Shown: positions 54,513-64,000 of the stretch, in pieces
Layout: each line of letters begins with the position of its first letter
Numbering within the stretch: position 1 is the first letter of the stretch
NCBI GenBank assembly: GCA_036702975.1
Contig: DATNPX010000008.1
Location: forward strand, 83,231-147,230
Length of the DNA: 64,000 nucleotides
Source of the DNA: DATNPX01 sp036702975
GTDB taxonomy: Bacteria; Cyanobacteriota; Vampirovibrionia; Obscuribacterales; Obscuribacteraceae
Direction: 5' to 3'
Made by a program: the position numbers and the translations under genes
Notes under the pieces: generated by a model
What the model saw: only the letters and a program-made list of their open reading frames with translations
Told to the model about the DNA's origin: nothing
The model's database searches: none

Positions 54513-55678
54513 GGTTTCGCGCCCTCTAGCAATTTTATGTATTTCGGTTTGGCTAGAACATCAGCCAAAATTTCCGACGTCTTGATGCATCCATAGGTGT
54601 TGAGGTGTCTGTAGTCGTGGAAATAGATGGGATCGTCAGGAAGTATATTGAGAAACTCAGTCGAGATATTTGCTTTTTTGCCTAACGCTTCAAACTGCTC
54701 TTGCTGCCATTTCGCATCATATGGCGTCTTGTAATAGTAAGCGTCATAAACTCGAGATTGATGGGGAAGCCAGACTAGCAGCAGCGGTATTTTATGGTAC
54801 TGACAGTATTTGATAATGATGGAATACGCATCAGGATTGAATTTGAAGTTAGGAGACTGCGGACAGTAAGGTTTAAAGAAACCGATTTTGTTTGACTCTT
54901 CTTCCCAGTTCAGAGTTCCGTCTAGTTTATTATTTGGCGCCATACCGGACCGACTTACTTCGAGCTCTGGTGCGTCATTGAGAGCGAAGAACGATTTGGT
55001 TTCAAACTGGCTTGGCTGTTTCAGAAGCTGGAAAAATTCATCGAATGAACGTTTGATGTTTGCTCTTTGTCGCATCAAATAAGAGACATCGCTCGGAAAG
55101 ATCTGGAGCCATTCCTTCAAATTTTGAGGACGGTCCAGTTGTGCTCTAAATAAGTAACTATGGGACTGACCCCATTCGATATTGTTTGCCTCTGTCGGCA
55201 AACAAGTATTTGAGACTTCATAGTCGAACACCACTAGCTTCGGGCGAACACCTCTACGTGCCAAATAATCGAGATAGTGGACCGCATCTTTTTGCGTGCC
55301 ACCGGTGATAGCGAGATTGGTGGCATGGGCCTTCTTGTCGATCTTTCGTAACTTTGCGGTAATGAGTTCTGGATAGACCCCCTCTTTGCAGAGCGAGTCA
55401 CCACAGAAGATGATGTTATCTTCGGTTGGCACGAGTGTATTGGCTACTCTGAACTTTGAGTCGTATTGCTGGTTGTTGCTGTTCGCAGGTTTTGCGACGA
55501 AAACATAGTAGCGACTCGTCAGCTCCAAAAGTATTAGGCACGCGGCCGCTGCGATTATGGCAAGTGCAAAATATCGAGAAACCGTTGCGCGAGCGCACTT
55601 AGTTTCTTCTTTAGAATGACTCGATACCGTTGTGTCTGTATCGAGTTGTTCTTTGCGGGCAATCGTTGCAGGCTGCAC
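54509..55678 (-). CDS. SGNH-hydrolase-like membrane-anchored protein, partner of MBOAT
   Basis: A 389-aa protein with one membrane anchor (about residues 38-60) and a periplasmic SGNH-like domain: IIFCGDSLCKEGVYPELI carries the GDS serine, and YFHDYRHLNTYG carries the Asp-x-x-His pair near the C-terminus. It differs from the AlgJ-like protein at 11.2 kb and is closer to DltD-like or uncharacterised SGNH partners. GTG start with GGAAGATCGGA upstream. Probably transfers the MBOAT-delivered acyl group to an extracytoplasmic glycan. Confidence 0.8.
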   Translation of the reverse strand: MQPATIARKEQLDTDTTVSSHSKEETKCARATVSRYFALAIIAAAACLILLELTSRYYVFVAKPANSNNQQYDSKFRVANTLVPTEDNIIFCGDSLCKEGVYPELITAKLRKIDKKAHATNLAITGGTQKDAVHYLDYLARRGVRPKLVVFDYEVSNTCLPTEANNIEWGQSHSYLFRAQLDRPQNLKEWLQIFPSDVSYLMRQRANIKRSFDEFFQLLKQPSQFETKSFFALNDAPELEVSRSGMAPNNKLDGTLNWEEESNKIGFFKPYCPQSPNFKFNPDAYSIIIKYCQYHKIPLLLVWLPHQSRVYDAYYYKTPYDAKWQQEQFEALGKKANISTEFLNILPDDPIYFHDYRHLNTYGCIKTSEILADVLAKPKYIKLLEGAKP

Positions 55679-55957
55679 TCCGATCTTCCTTTCGCTTAGT
55701 GGTTGCGGTTTTAGTCGCAGCCAAGCTCACCATGCCGATATTAGCGATGGTTAACCCGCGCTCTTTGGTTGGGATGCGGAATGAAATTGAAAAGAGCACG
55801 GTGCATGTCAAGGTTATCATTCATCGCTTCTTCCGTTGCTAAGTCTTTTTCAACCAAAAATGTGAGCAACTTTTTCCCCTGGTTATCGCTTGGTATCGGA
55901 AAGTCTGAAATCGCGCTGTAAAATACTTTTGACCCAGGACTCCGCCCAAGAAAGATT

Positions 55958-56263
55958 ATGAGCAGCAATCAACCTAACGCCCCCCGCCTTCCAGTTCTCG
56001 TGAACTTATCGACGGGCGAGAGACACACTGTTGGCGGGCCGAATTGGACAATGGGTCGGGCCCCAGACAACAACATCGTATTACATGAGGATGGGTATGC
56101 TTCCGCCAGCCACGCACGCGTTTTTTGGAACCAGGGCTGGTGGATTGAAGACCTTATGAGCAGCAACGGAACAACTGTTAATGACCAGCTGATTTCGGCA
56201 CCCAGACAGCTGGCTCCAAGCGATGTAATCAAAGTCGGGCGCACCTTTTTCCGCATCGAATAG
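55958..56263 (+). CDS. Single-domain FHA protein
   Basis: A 101-aa protein consisting almost only of a forkhead-associated domain: WTMGRAPDNNIVLHED (GRxxxNxI), ASASHARVFW (SxxH) and SSNGTTVNDQLI (NGT) are the phosphothreonine-binding loop residues. FHA domains read Ser/Thr kinase phosphorylation; no canonical kinase gene is adjacent. It is convergent with the CPxxW-domain protein, with the palindromic array in between. Confidence 0.92.
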   Translation: MSSNQPNAPRLPVLVNLSTGERHTVGGPNWTMGRAPDNNIVLHEDGYASASHARVFWNQGWWIEDLMSSNGTTVNDQLISAPRQLAPSDVIKVGRTFFRIE

Positions 56264-56287
56264 GTGGTCTGAGGGCCCTATTCAATC

Positions 56288-56406
56288 TGTCAGAGTCGGA
56301 AAGGTAAACTAATCGGTTTACTTTTGTCAGATCATTGGGCTAAACCGATATCGGTTGAACAGTGTCAGAACCTAAAAATAAACCGATATCGGTTTACCTT
56401 TGTCAC
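56288..56406. repeat. Tandem palindromic array, three units of 37-38 bp
   Basis: TGTCAGA occurs at 56288, 56325 and 56363, and TGTCACC at 56400, giving a period of 37, 38 and 37 bp. Each interval holds a family palindrome: 56304-56321 (degenerate, two bases shorter), 56342-56356 (AACCGATATCGGTT core) and 56379-56396 (TAAACCGATATCGGTTTA). The bases between heptamer and palindrome differ from unit to unit. The last unit runs into the stop codon of the minus-strand gene at 56403. Confidence 0.9.
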
Positions 56407-58112
56407 CGGTCAAGACCTTCCGCCGGCGTACCCTGGAGCCGCAAATTTTGGCGCAGGCGTTCTAGTTCAGCTTTTTGGGCATCAGTCATATTGTCGTCAG
56501 CAGTGGATCTGGACTTGGCTGCAGGGGTAGTCGATTGAACTGGGGCCGATGGCGTTGAATTCTGCTGGCTCTTATCGTACTCCCACTGCCAAGTGCTCTG
56601 GCCCGAATCGTTAGATGGACCATAACCCCCGTTGCTCGCTCCTGATGTGCCTGGACTTTGTTGGGTCGAAGTATTCGGAGACGTGCTCGTTGAGCCGTTT
56701 GAGTTGGAACCGGCGGAGCTGTTCGGGCTGCCTGAACTGTCTGTACTTGAGTTGGCGGTGCGATTGTGTCGCTTGTGTGCTGTTGGCGGGGACGATTGAT
56801 TCGCACTGCCAGTCGCCTCCGAACTTTCACTAGTGCCTGAAGTTACGGGCTTGGATGAATTGATGGAGAGCGTAACGAGCATGATCAAGCAACCAAGAGC
56901 AACCAGAGCCGCGACAATTACATAAATGGTTTTCGAAAGCGCCTGGGTCGCCAACGGACAATCCGACGTCATGAATTTACCATCTGGGCGCTGGTACAGG
57001 GTTGGCTCAGTAATATTTTCACGAGTGAAAATGAGGGATTCTGCCTGCGGACGCTCCATGTCAGCGAAGTTGTAGACCTGCTTTTGGCAACGGTCACAGT
57101 GGCGAAATTTGTCTTTGCTGTCCTCTTCTTCCCATTTGAATGGACACTTCGATGTACGCCTGTCGGCTTCAATTGGTACAAACTGCTTTACCGGCTCAAG
57201 CGCCCGAGCTTTTGCGTCCTCTGCTGCCTGCAATGCTTTCTTCGCATTGCTGGTAAGTGTTATCTGGTCGAGGACGGATACATCGAGAAGAGTTTTTGGT
57301 ACTCGTTCGTGTAGTTCGCGAGGGACGTTCTGGTCATGCACATCACTACTACTAGACTGGGAACTTTGATGTTGACCGTAAACGGTTGAGTCAGGCTCGG
57401 ATTCAGTCGGCAAGGTGGGTTTTACCTTTGTATATTCCGAGTCACCCATCGATTGTTTGCCGGTGAGCGAATTGCCAAACGAAACTATCATGTCGATTGC
57501 GGTTCGCGTTATGCCTTTTCTTGGCCGTCCTGAACTATTCGGCATTGCCGCGCCAGAGTTGTAAGTTCTTTCGGGCTGCGTGGGTTGGGCCGGTTGAACA
57601 GGTTGAGTGGGCGAGGGTCCTGGAGCAGAATTCTGGTTCTGTATCTGTGCCGAGCCCGGAGCACTTGACGCTGGCGAACTGACCGCCGGGGATGGATTGT
57701 GTTGAGGAGAGGATGGATTGTGTGAAGCTGGAGCTGGTGGGGGAGGCTCGGTCTGTGCTCTTTGATCCGCCGTTGGTTTACTGTTTGCGTTCGGGTCCGC
57801 AATTATAGGATTCGGTCCGCTTAAAGCACCTTCCAAAACAGAGTGTTGGCGCGGAACTGGAAAACCTCCGCCAGGTAGCCTCTGCGGATTAGTATTGAAT
57901 TGGGATGGATCCACCTGCGGTAGCGGTAAGTTGCTTTGATTCGGTGGTGGCTGGATGCCCGTAAGCTGCTCGGCGCGCCGGAGTTGCTCGAGGGTCTCTG
58001 GTTCGAGCATAGTGCTGGCCAGCTGCTTGAGCGTGAGGCGATCTACATCCTCCGCGCCGCTCTCATTGCTTTCCGATTGCTTTTTATCGTTCGATTGATC
58101 TTTGGAACTCAC
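56403..58112 (-). CDS. Membrane-anchored protein with CPxxW/CxxC zinc-ribbon-like domain
   Basis: A 569-aa protein. Residues 1-300 are Pro/Gln/Ser/Asn-rich and probably disordered. Residues ~325-390 contain CPFKWEEEDSKDKFRHCDRC, then QKQVYNFADM, YQRPDGKFMTSDCP. This CPxxW...RxCxxCxxxVYN...RPDGxxxTxDCP pattern is a domain I have met repeatedly in uncharacterised proteins of planctomycetes, bacteroidetes and others. One transmembrane helix (about 397-420) follows, then a Ser/Thr/Gly/Asn-rich tail, likely extracytoplasmic. Function unknown. Start ATG 58112. Confidence 0.7.
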   Translation of the reverse strand: MSSKDQSNDKKQSESNESGAEDVDRLTLKQLASTMLEPETLEQLRRAEQLTGIQPPPNQSNLPLPQVDPSQFNTNPQRLPGGGFPVPRQHSVLEGALSGPNPIIADPNANSKPTADQRAQTEPPPPAPASHNPSSPQHNPSPAVSSPASSAPGSAQIQNQNSAPGPSPTQPVQPAQPTQPERTYNSGAAMPNSSGRPRKGITRTAIDMIVSFGNSLTGKQSMGDSEYTKVKPTLPTESEPDSTVYGQHQSSQSSSSDVHDQNVPRELHERVPKTLLDVSVLDQITLTSNAKKALQAAEDAKARALEPVKQFVPIEADRRTSKCPFKWEEEDSKDKFRHCDRCQKQVYNFADMERPQAESLIFTRENITEPTLYQRPDGKFMTSDCPLATQALSKTIYVIVAALVALGCLIMLVTLSINSSKPVTSGTSESSEATGSANQSSPPTAHKRHNRTANSSTDSSGSPNSSAGSNSNGSTSTSPNTSTQQSPGTSGASNGGYGPSNDSGQSTWQWEYDKSQQNSTPSAPVQSTTPAAKSRSTADDNMTDAQKAELERLRQNLRLQGTPAEGLDR

Positions 58113-58180
58113 CGTTTTGCTCCGAAGCCATTCACATCATACTCCCCCGAGATGGCTTAGTCCTAATTTAAAAAGACTGA

Positions 58181-58216
58181 CCACCAATTTAGAAAAGGTT
58201 GGTGGCAAGTTTTTTC
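58181..58216 (+). terminator. Terminator-like hairpin in the leader of the Tad-like operon
   Basis: CCACCAA (58181-58187) pairs with TTGGTGG (58199-58205) across an 11-nt loop, and TTTTTT follows at 58211-58216. Its position in a divergent intergenic region, upstream of the plus-strand operon, suggests an attenuator or the end of a short transcript rather than the end of a gene. Confidence 0.45.
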
Positions 58217-58310
58217 CTTCTGAATTGTAAAAGTAACTTCTTATTTTCAAATCTCCCCTAAAATGCAAACCCTCTGCGTAAACTAGCAAGAATCATTGGG
58301 GAAGCTCGAA

Positions 58311-58832
58311 TTGGATGGGAAGTTTGTGGCAAAGAACTTCAGAAAAATGAAGAGAACCGGCCTGCGCCGAATGACTGGCGGTACGGGCATGGCGGAATTT
58401 GGACCGGCACTAGGTGTGCTTTTGGTTTTTTTCTTTCTGCCGCTCGTCGACATGTTAAGTCTAGGTGTTGCTTATTGTATGTGCGTTGTTTTGAATAACA
58501 ATCAGGTGCACGAAGCGGCTCTTGTTTCAGCAGCTGATGCCACCAGTGCTAGTGGTACAGTGCAGAAAGCTATCCCTGATCAATGGCTTAGTCGTCTTGG
58601 GCATTTTGCCAAAGTGAGCGGCTACCCGCAGACTCACGTCTCTTATCGCGATGGTGAGCAAGGTTCGGATCAAGTCGTTGATAAATTCGTGTCCGTGCAA
58701 ACTACATGTACGTGTTTGCCTTGCCTACCGATCCCACTTCCATGTGTGAATGTGCCGGGGCTGAACGGTCCGATGACCTTTCAGATAACTTCCGAAAAAC
58801 AAATGGAGAACCCGGATAACGCCGGGCAGTAA
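58311..58832 (+). CDS. TadE-like pseudopilin-type protein
   Basis: A 173-aa protein with a basic N-terminus and then GMAEFGPALGVLLVFFFLPLVDML, the TadE pattern (Gly-x-x-x-Glu-Phe followed by a hydrophobic helix), processed in Tad systems by a prepilin peptidase such as TadV. The rest is extracytoplasmic with a Cys/Pro-rich stretch TTCTCLPCLPIPLPCVNVPG. Start is uncertain: TTG 58311 has GGAAG 6 nt upstream; TTG 58296 and ATG 58347 are alternatives. First of three co-directional genes with tiny gaps. Confidence 0.65.
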   Translation: MDGKFVAKNFRKMKRTGLRRMTGGTGMAEFGPALGVLLVFFFLPLVDMLSLGVAYCMCVVLNNNQVHEAALVSAADATSASGTVQKAIPDQWLSRLGHFAKVSGYPQTHVSYRDGEQGSDQVVDKFVSVQTTCTCLPCLPIPLPCVNVPGLNGPMTFQITSEKQMENPDNAGQ

Positions 58833-58837
58833 GAACT

Positions 58838-59368
58838 GTGACAGAGAAAGAACTGCGAAAGAGAAAAGAGAACGTTGCGAGCGTTCAGCAAAAGAATCGA
58901 GTGAATCGAGAGGATCGAAAGACCGCCTCTTTGGGTGTCGGTGGTGCTGTTTCAAAGACTGCGCGGAAAGGTTCGCGAAAGTCCTGTGGGCAGGGACTTG
59001 CCGAGGCTGTCGCTGCCGCTATTATATTGATACCATTGGCATTTTGTCTCCTTGATCTAATTGTATTGATAGTTGCCAATTCTACTAACGATACGCTCGC
59101 GAAGAATTGTGCTCGTGCCGCAGCCAATCAGGACAGTCAGGTGAAGGCTCTTGATGCTGCTCAAAAATCGATTAGCTCATTTCATCCCTCAACTATCGTG
59201 TCCGCTGATTCGCTTCAGCTCAGTGGTTTCAATTATGATTCGACGAAAGGATACGTCACTGCTCAAACGACTATGAAAGTTCATTTGCCAATGCCTTTTC
59301 CTGGTTATTCAGACATGACTTTTCAAGCTTTGGCTTCCGAGCCAATCGTCAACTTTACTCCTAACTAG
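58838..59368 (+). CDS. TadE-like pseudopilin-type protein
   Basis: A 176-aa protein, second in the operon, beginning at GTG 5 nt after the previous stop. A basic N-terminal segment of about 50 residues leads into GQGLAEAVAAAIILIPLAFCLLDLIVLIVANS, again the TadE-like Gly-x-x-x-Glu motif before a hydrophobic helix. The extracytoplasmic part is short and beta-rich. No other tad genes (ATPase, TadB/C, secretin) lie in the window. Confidence 0.65.
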   Translation: MTEKELRKRKENVASVQQKNRVNREDRKTASLGVGGAVSKTARKGSRKSCGQGLAEAVAAAIILIPLAFCLLDLIVLIVANSTNDTLAKNCARAAANQDSQVKALDAAQKSISSFHPSTIVSADSLQLSGFNYDSTKGYVTAQTTMKVHLPMPFPGYSDMTFQALASEPIVNFTPN

Positions 59369-59410
59369 GAGCGTTACTAATTCTCCACGTGATCGACTAG
59401 GAGGCTTTCT

Positions 59411-61087
59411 ATGAGCTGGTTGAGACGAATACACCGCCTGGACCGTGTACAACAGTTGGCGCCAATGCGCCGACCGAGGCAGATTCATCGGCATGGGCGA
59501 AGACGCGGTTCGATAGCATTCGGAGCGGCTCTTGCTTTCGCTTTAGTTGTTTTAGGTCTAGGATTCGTTGCCTTTGTCATGTTCATGGGCGCTCAAAATG
59601 AGACAAGAAACGCAATCGATGCTGGTGCGCTCAATCTGGGTCGGCAAGTTTTGGACAATGTCAGTGTGCAGATCTCATCTGCCCCTGAGCAGCAGTTCTT
59701 TAATGACGTGACACAGAACGGCAATGGAGTGGTAAACCTGCGCAATATCAATCGAGTGTGGGGCAAGGCGCTTTTTGTAGCAATCAATTCAGATGGCGCC
59801 GGTCAATATGCTGGTGATACCACAAGTAGCGTGCAGTCTGCCTTGGAAGGCGCGCAAGAGATAAGTGATGCTCTCTCTGCAAAACTCTGCAACGCAGCCA
59901 ATTTGACTAATTTCTTTACTCGCTTTGCGGATGCAAACTCTGTGCGAATGATCGATACAAAGGCCCAGGTAGCGGTAATTTCTGGAGCCGGCTGGCAAAC
60001 TTCGTTGATGGACCGCAACGATGAGAGCAACTTGCAAATCATGAACAACCTACCCATCGGATACAACTTGAATCAGGCTTACCAGACTCCGTGCACTCGC
60101 TCTGTGAAACCGGCTGGGTCTAGCGGAATGAACTTTTTGCGCGGATATCTACCTCTAAACGTTGCCGGAAAAACGTTTTGGCAAGTGCCGTTTCAGTTCG
60201 ATGAAAAACCTCATTTAGTATCAAGTTCGAATTTTTCATCCAACACTTTGTCTGCTAGTCCTTTGCCTGCGCCGAACTGGACGACGGCTGTTCCGAACGC
60301 ATTTTCGGTGCATGGGCAGGCATCAAAATCTGGCGGTGCTGGGGAACAAGCAAAGTCCTTCGTCCAAACCAATCCGCGCCAGGTTTTTCCTCTCCAGTTT
60401 CCAAACGGATATGTTCGAATCGTACTTAAGCAAAACACAATTCAGTGGCATATTGATGCAATTCCTGTTGATTCCTCGACTTATGAATTCAGTGCTGGCA
60501 ACGATGCGTTTAGTGGCGATGGCGTTCCCTATCCTTTTATCCCGATCTGCGCCAGTGGCAGTGGTGATTGTTCTGTTGGAAATGAATATGTGCCGCAAAC
60601 CCTTTTGTTTGCAATTTGTGGAAATTCGCCGCCGAACATGACGGGTGATTTCATGAACTATATTCTGCAACGTTGTAAGGAGATGGTTCCGAACTGCACC
60701 ATGACTCAGTTGCAAACCGCGCTTGCTGCGTGCCCTATCTCTTCTGATGATAGCGATCAGTCGTTCTATGTCTATCCTGTGAATGGCACCACTATTGTTG
60801 CTATGCCTGACAATATGGCGCAATTGCCATCGGGATGCGATAAATCTCAGGGACCAGAGGGTCAGTCTCAGGGTATGGCAACAGACGGTCCGTCTCCTAT
60901 TCCAAACACAAATACCGAGACTTGGACTTGTGAAGGAGTTCCCACCGACATCCCTTGGATATCAACTTTAACCATTGAGCGATCCTGGAAACCGGGCACC
61001 GGCTATCAGGGGGGATGTTTGGGTGAGCTGACGGTGCACCACACGACCGATGCCGAAGTCGATACACTCGGCTGCTCCTGTCCGTAG
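59411..61087 (+). CDS. TadG-like Flp pilus assembly protein
   Basis: A 558-aa protein with a basic N-terminus, then RRRGSIAFGAALAFALVVLGLGFVAFVMFM and ETRNAIDAGALNLGRQVLD, matching the N-terminal 'TadG/TadE-like' helix plus the 'AxDaAALaga' continuation. The remaining 480 residues are extracytoplasmic, Asn/Gln/Ser/Pro-rich, with several cysteines towards the C-terminus (GDCSVG, CNLP-like pairs, GCSCP). No von Willebrand A motif was recognised. ATG with GGAGG upstream. Confidence 0.7.
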   Translation: MSWLRRIHRLDRVQQLAPMRRPRQIHRHGRRRGSIAFGAALAFALVVLGLGFVAFVMFMGAQNETRNAIDAGALNLGRQVLDNVSVQISSAPEQQFFNDVTQNGNGVVNLRNINRVWGKALFVAINSDGAGQYAGDTTSSVQSALEGAQEISDALSAKLCNAANLTNFFTRFADANSVRMIDTKAQVAVISGAGWQTSLMDRNDESNLQIMNNLPIGYNLNQAYQTPCTRSVKPAGSSGMNFLRGYLPLNVAGKTFWQVPFQFDEKPHLVSSSNFSSNTLSASPLPAPNWTTAVPNAFSVHGQASKSGGAGEQAKSFVQTNPRQVFPLQFPNGYVRIVLKQNTIQWHIDAIPVDSSTYEFSAGNDAFSGDGVPYPFIPICASGSGDCSVGNEYVPQTLLFAICGNSPPNMTGDFMNYILQRCKEMVPNCTMTQLQTALAACPISSDDSDQSFYVYPVNGTTIVAMPDNMAQLPSGCDKSQGPEGQSQGMATDGPSPIPNTNTETWTCEGVPTDIPWISTLTIERSWKPGTGYQGGCLGELTVHHTTDAEVDTLGCSCP

Positions 61088-61234
61088 GACTATTTGTCGC
61101 TAGGGAAGCTCCTGCTTGCCAAAATTTATGATCTCATGGAGCATTTTTCGCTCGATTGACTTTTTCTTGCCTGCAGGATGCGATGGGTCCTGGATTTGCC
61201 ACCAGATCGAGCCCATCGAAGGTGATTTTCTCTT

Positions 61235-61747
61235 TTATTTTTTTGACTCAAGGACCCATGTAATTCCAACAGCAGTATGTCCGGACTTTAACTTGCTGCA
61301 ACTAATAGTCAGCTGCTGGGAATTTTTGAATGCGCTCATTCGATACAGATCGCCAGATTTTTCTTTTGCCGTAAGAGCATTCTGGGGGGGCAGAGAGGCT
61401 GACCAGCCGGAGCCCTGGCACTGATTTTGATACCAGGAAAATACAGTCTTTGGTGGATCGGTTGTGACGATACCCAGCGATGCGACCGGCGTTCCTTTCA
61501 CAGAATTGACGAAGTTTGTTGAGATGACGTGGTTCGGATATTTAGGCAGTGGGAAATTTGTAGGAATTGCTGTTGTATGGTGCAGCCCGGGATATTTTTT
61601 CCCGTCCATTACTTTGGGTACGTTTGCCGCATATTCTGCTCCTATCTCTGCAGCCGTCTTCTTGTCTGCTGCAAGAAGTGGAGATCCCGTTGCAATTGAC
61701 AGCGCCGTAACTAGACTTATTCCTAGGACTTTTTTTTGATCTGTCAT
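61235..61747 (-). CDS. Small secreted protein of unknown function
   Basis: A 170-aa protein with a signal peptide ending near PLLAADK. The mature part contains VFSWYQNQCQGSGWSASLPP and LTISCSKLKSG, an arrangement like small beta-sheet lipoprotein or 'DUF-type' domains with one disulfide; no family named. ATG with AAGG upstream. A run of seven G on the plus strand (within 61384-61390) lies inside the gene. Confidence 0.7.
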   Translation of the reverse strand: MTDQKKVLGISLVTALSIATGSPLLAADKKTAAEIGAEYAANVPKVMDGKKYPGLHHTTAIPTNFPLPKYPNHVISTNFVNSVKGTPVASLGIVTTDPPKTVFSWYQNQCQGSGWSASLPPQNALTAKEKSGDLYRMSAFKNSQQLTISCSKLKSGHTAVGITWVLESKK

Positions 61748-61907
61748 ATGCGGCGACCTTTCATGAAGGGTGGTGGCTATCTTAAAGCGTTGACCAGCTA
61801 CTCAGTATATTACTTGGCAGATGACTTATTTGTATCGCTAAGCAGATTGTTATTGCCAAACCCAATAGTTATTTACCAAGCCAGTAGCTGTTACCAATTG
61901 GTATCAG

Positions 61908-63269
<1,362 letters not shown>

Positions 63270-63869
63270 CTGTTGATAACGCAAAAATTTCGACGGGTAA
63301 GACTAAAGCATGCTTTTTCTCTCTTGTCTAACTGGATTTGTGTGCTTTGTCGCTCCTTCTTTCGTCCAAGCGCGCGAATGTTTGCGTTTTTTACTCGCCG
63401 AATTCTTATTCTGTCTACGCGAAGAATATATTCTGCGAATGGATTGTACTAATATTCTTCTTGAAAACGAATTCTTTGCCTTTCTTACTCTTAAAGTTCA
63501 AGTTAGCGTGATTGCTGAAAGATCTGTGAAACGCATGAAAGATTGGGGTTCTAAAGCTTTCATCAGGTCTTAGAAGTAAACCGATATCGGTTTACTTTTG
63601 CCGCCGGTTGTGTCGCCAGCATAATTTTTAATGTACACATTTTAAGCAAAGTTGTGAAAGGTCGAAGAAAGAATGTGAAATGTTGTCGATTCGCTAAATC
63701 TCAAAACCCTTATCTTTGCTAGCTTCTGAAAAATACCTTTTGCCAATCTTTCATCATTCTGTGATTTGAAAAGCACCTGAAACCCCCACTGCCAGAGGAT
63801 TTAATTGGACAAACAATTGCGTATGTTATGTAATGTTGACAACCGCTTACCAGTTCTTCCCACCAACCA
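63270..63869. other. Intergenic region with family palindrome
   Basis: About 600 bases upstream of the EF-hand gene and of the truncated gene at the window end. Apart from the palindrome at 63574-63597, it contains a frame at 63310-63573 without a ribosome-binding site. TTGACA at 63835-63840 could be a -35 box for the gene starting near 63870, but no matching -10 was seen. Confidence 0.45.
63574..63597. repeat. Perfect 24-bp palindrome, GTAAACCGATATCGGTTTAC family
   Basis: Core at 63576-63595 with AA/TT flanks, followed by TTGCCGCC. It lies about 305 nt upstream of the EF-hand gene start and about 270 nt upstream of the gene at the window end, again in a divergent region. Confidence 0.9.
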
Positions 63870-64000
63870 TTGGAGTCCGAGACCTTGGCTGCCGACGCTA
63901 CGACGACTGATAGCAAAAAGCCAGCTCCGAACGCAAGTTCGACAGACTCGTCGCCGGCCAAACCTAAAGACACCACTACTGGTGCGACAACAGATCAAGT
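63870..64000 (+). CDS. N-terminal fragment of a low-complexity protein (3' end outside window)
   Basis: From a TTG at 63870 the frame runs open to the window end and encodes a Thr/Asp/Ser/Lys/Pro-rich sequence (LAADATTTDSKKPAPNASS...), the kind of polar N-terminal tail seen on other proteins in this window. No ATG occurs in frame, and no clear ribosome-binding site supports the start. Called with caution. Confidence 0.35.
   Translation, partial: MESETLAADATTTDSKKPAPNASSTDSSPAKPKDTTTGATTDQ

Noticed and set aside
56288..56406. CRISPR-like array
   Set aside because: Repeat-spacer order is suggestive, but the variable parts are only 8-9 nt, repeats are perfect dyads with changes between units, and no cas genes are present.
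63310..63573. Open frame of 87 aa
   Set aside because: No ribosome-binding site and no recognisable domain; it ends at the palindrome and looks like a chance frame.

Overview
This window carries the chromosome of a Gram-negative-type bacterium. TolC-family outer-membrane proteins, TadE/TadG-like pilus proteins, WbdD-like and AlgI/AlgJ-like polysaccharide enzymes and many signal peptides point to a two-membrane cell with a large surface-glycan programme. No rRNA, tRNA, transposase, integrase or phage gene was seen. The gene style (long secreted proteins with low-complexity linkers, poly-Asn tracts, GTG/TTG starts, a plant-type methionine S-methyltransferase homologue) reminds me of Obscuribacter-like non-photosynthetic Cyanobacteriota (Melainabacteria/Vampirovibrionia). 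That is an impression from memory, not a proof.

Layout. 1-8.3 kb: tail of a YfhO-like membrane protein, then a tight minus-strand operon of four acyltransferase-3 genes holding five AT3 domains, one gene being a double-domain fusion. 8.3-19.9 kb: a TMTC-like GT-C enzyme, an MBOAT/SGNH (AlgI/AlgJ-like) O-acylation pair, a GT2, a methyltransferase-GT fusion, a small secreted protein and a second large polytopic protein. 20-25 kb: two consecutive TolC-like proteins. 25-31.6 kb: a secreted protein, a secreted HExxH protease-like protein, a WbdD-like methyltransferase/kinase/coiled-coil protein, and two genes resembling the halves of a WsaF-like glycosyltransferase. 31.6-38.6 kb: membrane protein, NiCoT-like transporter, bestrophin-like channel, a 1051-aa methionine S-methyltransferase homologue and an LRR protein. 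38.8-43.5 kb: GT2, phosphohexomutase, O-methyltransferase and two small proteins. 43.6-52.9 kb: two TetR units (TetR/aldo-keto reductase/SDR, and TetR divergent from MFS/isochorismatase-like hydrolase) flanking a YHYH protein and a repetitive protein. 53-55.7 kb: a second SGNH/MBOAT pair. 56-61 kb: an FHA protein, a protein with a CPxxW/CxxC domain and a three-gene TadE/TadE/TadG-like operon. 61-64 kb: a secreted protein, an EF-hand/calpain-like secreted protein and the start of a truncated gene.

Taken together, much of the window builds, modifies (O-acylation, methylation, possibly phosphorylation) and terminates surface polysaccharides. A palindromic sequence family with core AACCGATATCGGTT occurs at seven intergenic loci. 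Two copies lie upstream of the two TetR genes, and three form a short tandem array of about 37-bp period. The most interesting items are this palindrome family, the WbdD-like chain terminator with a microsatellite-encoded poly-Asn hinge, the methionine S-methyltransferase homologue, and the EF-hand/calpain-like protein with an apparently missing catalytic histidine.
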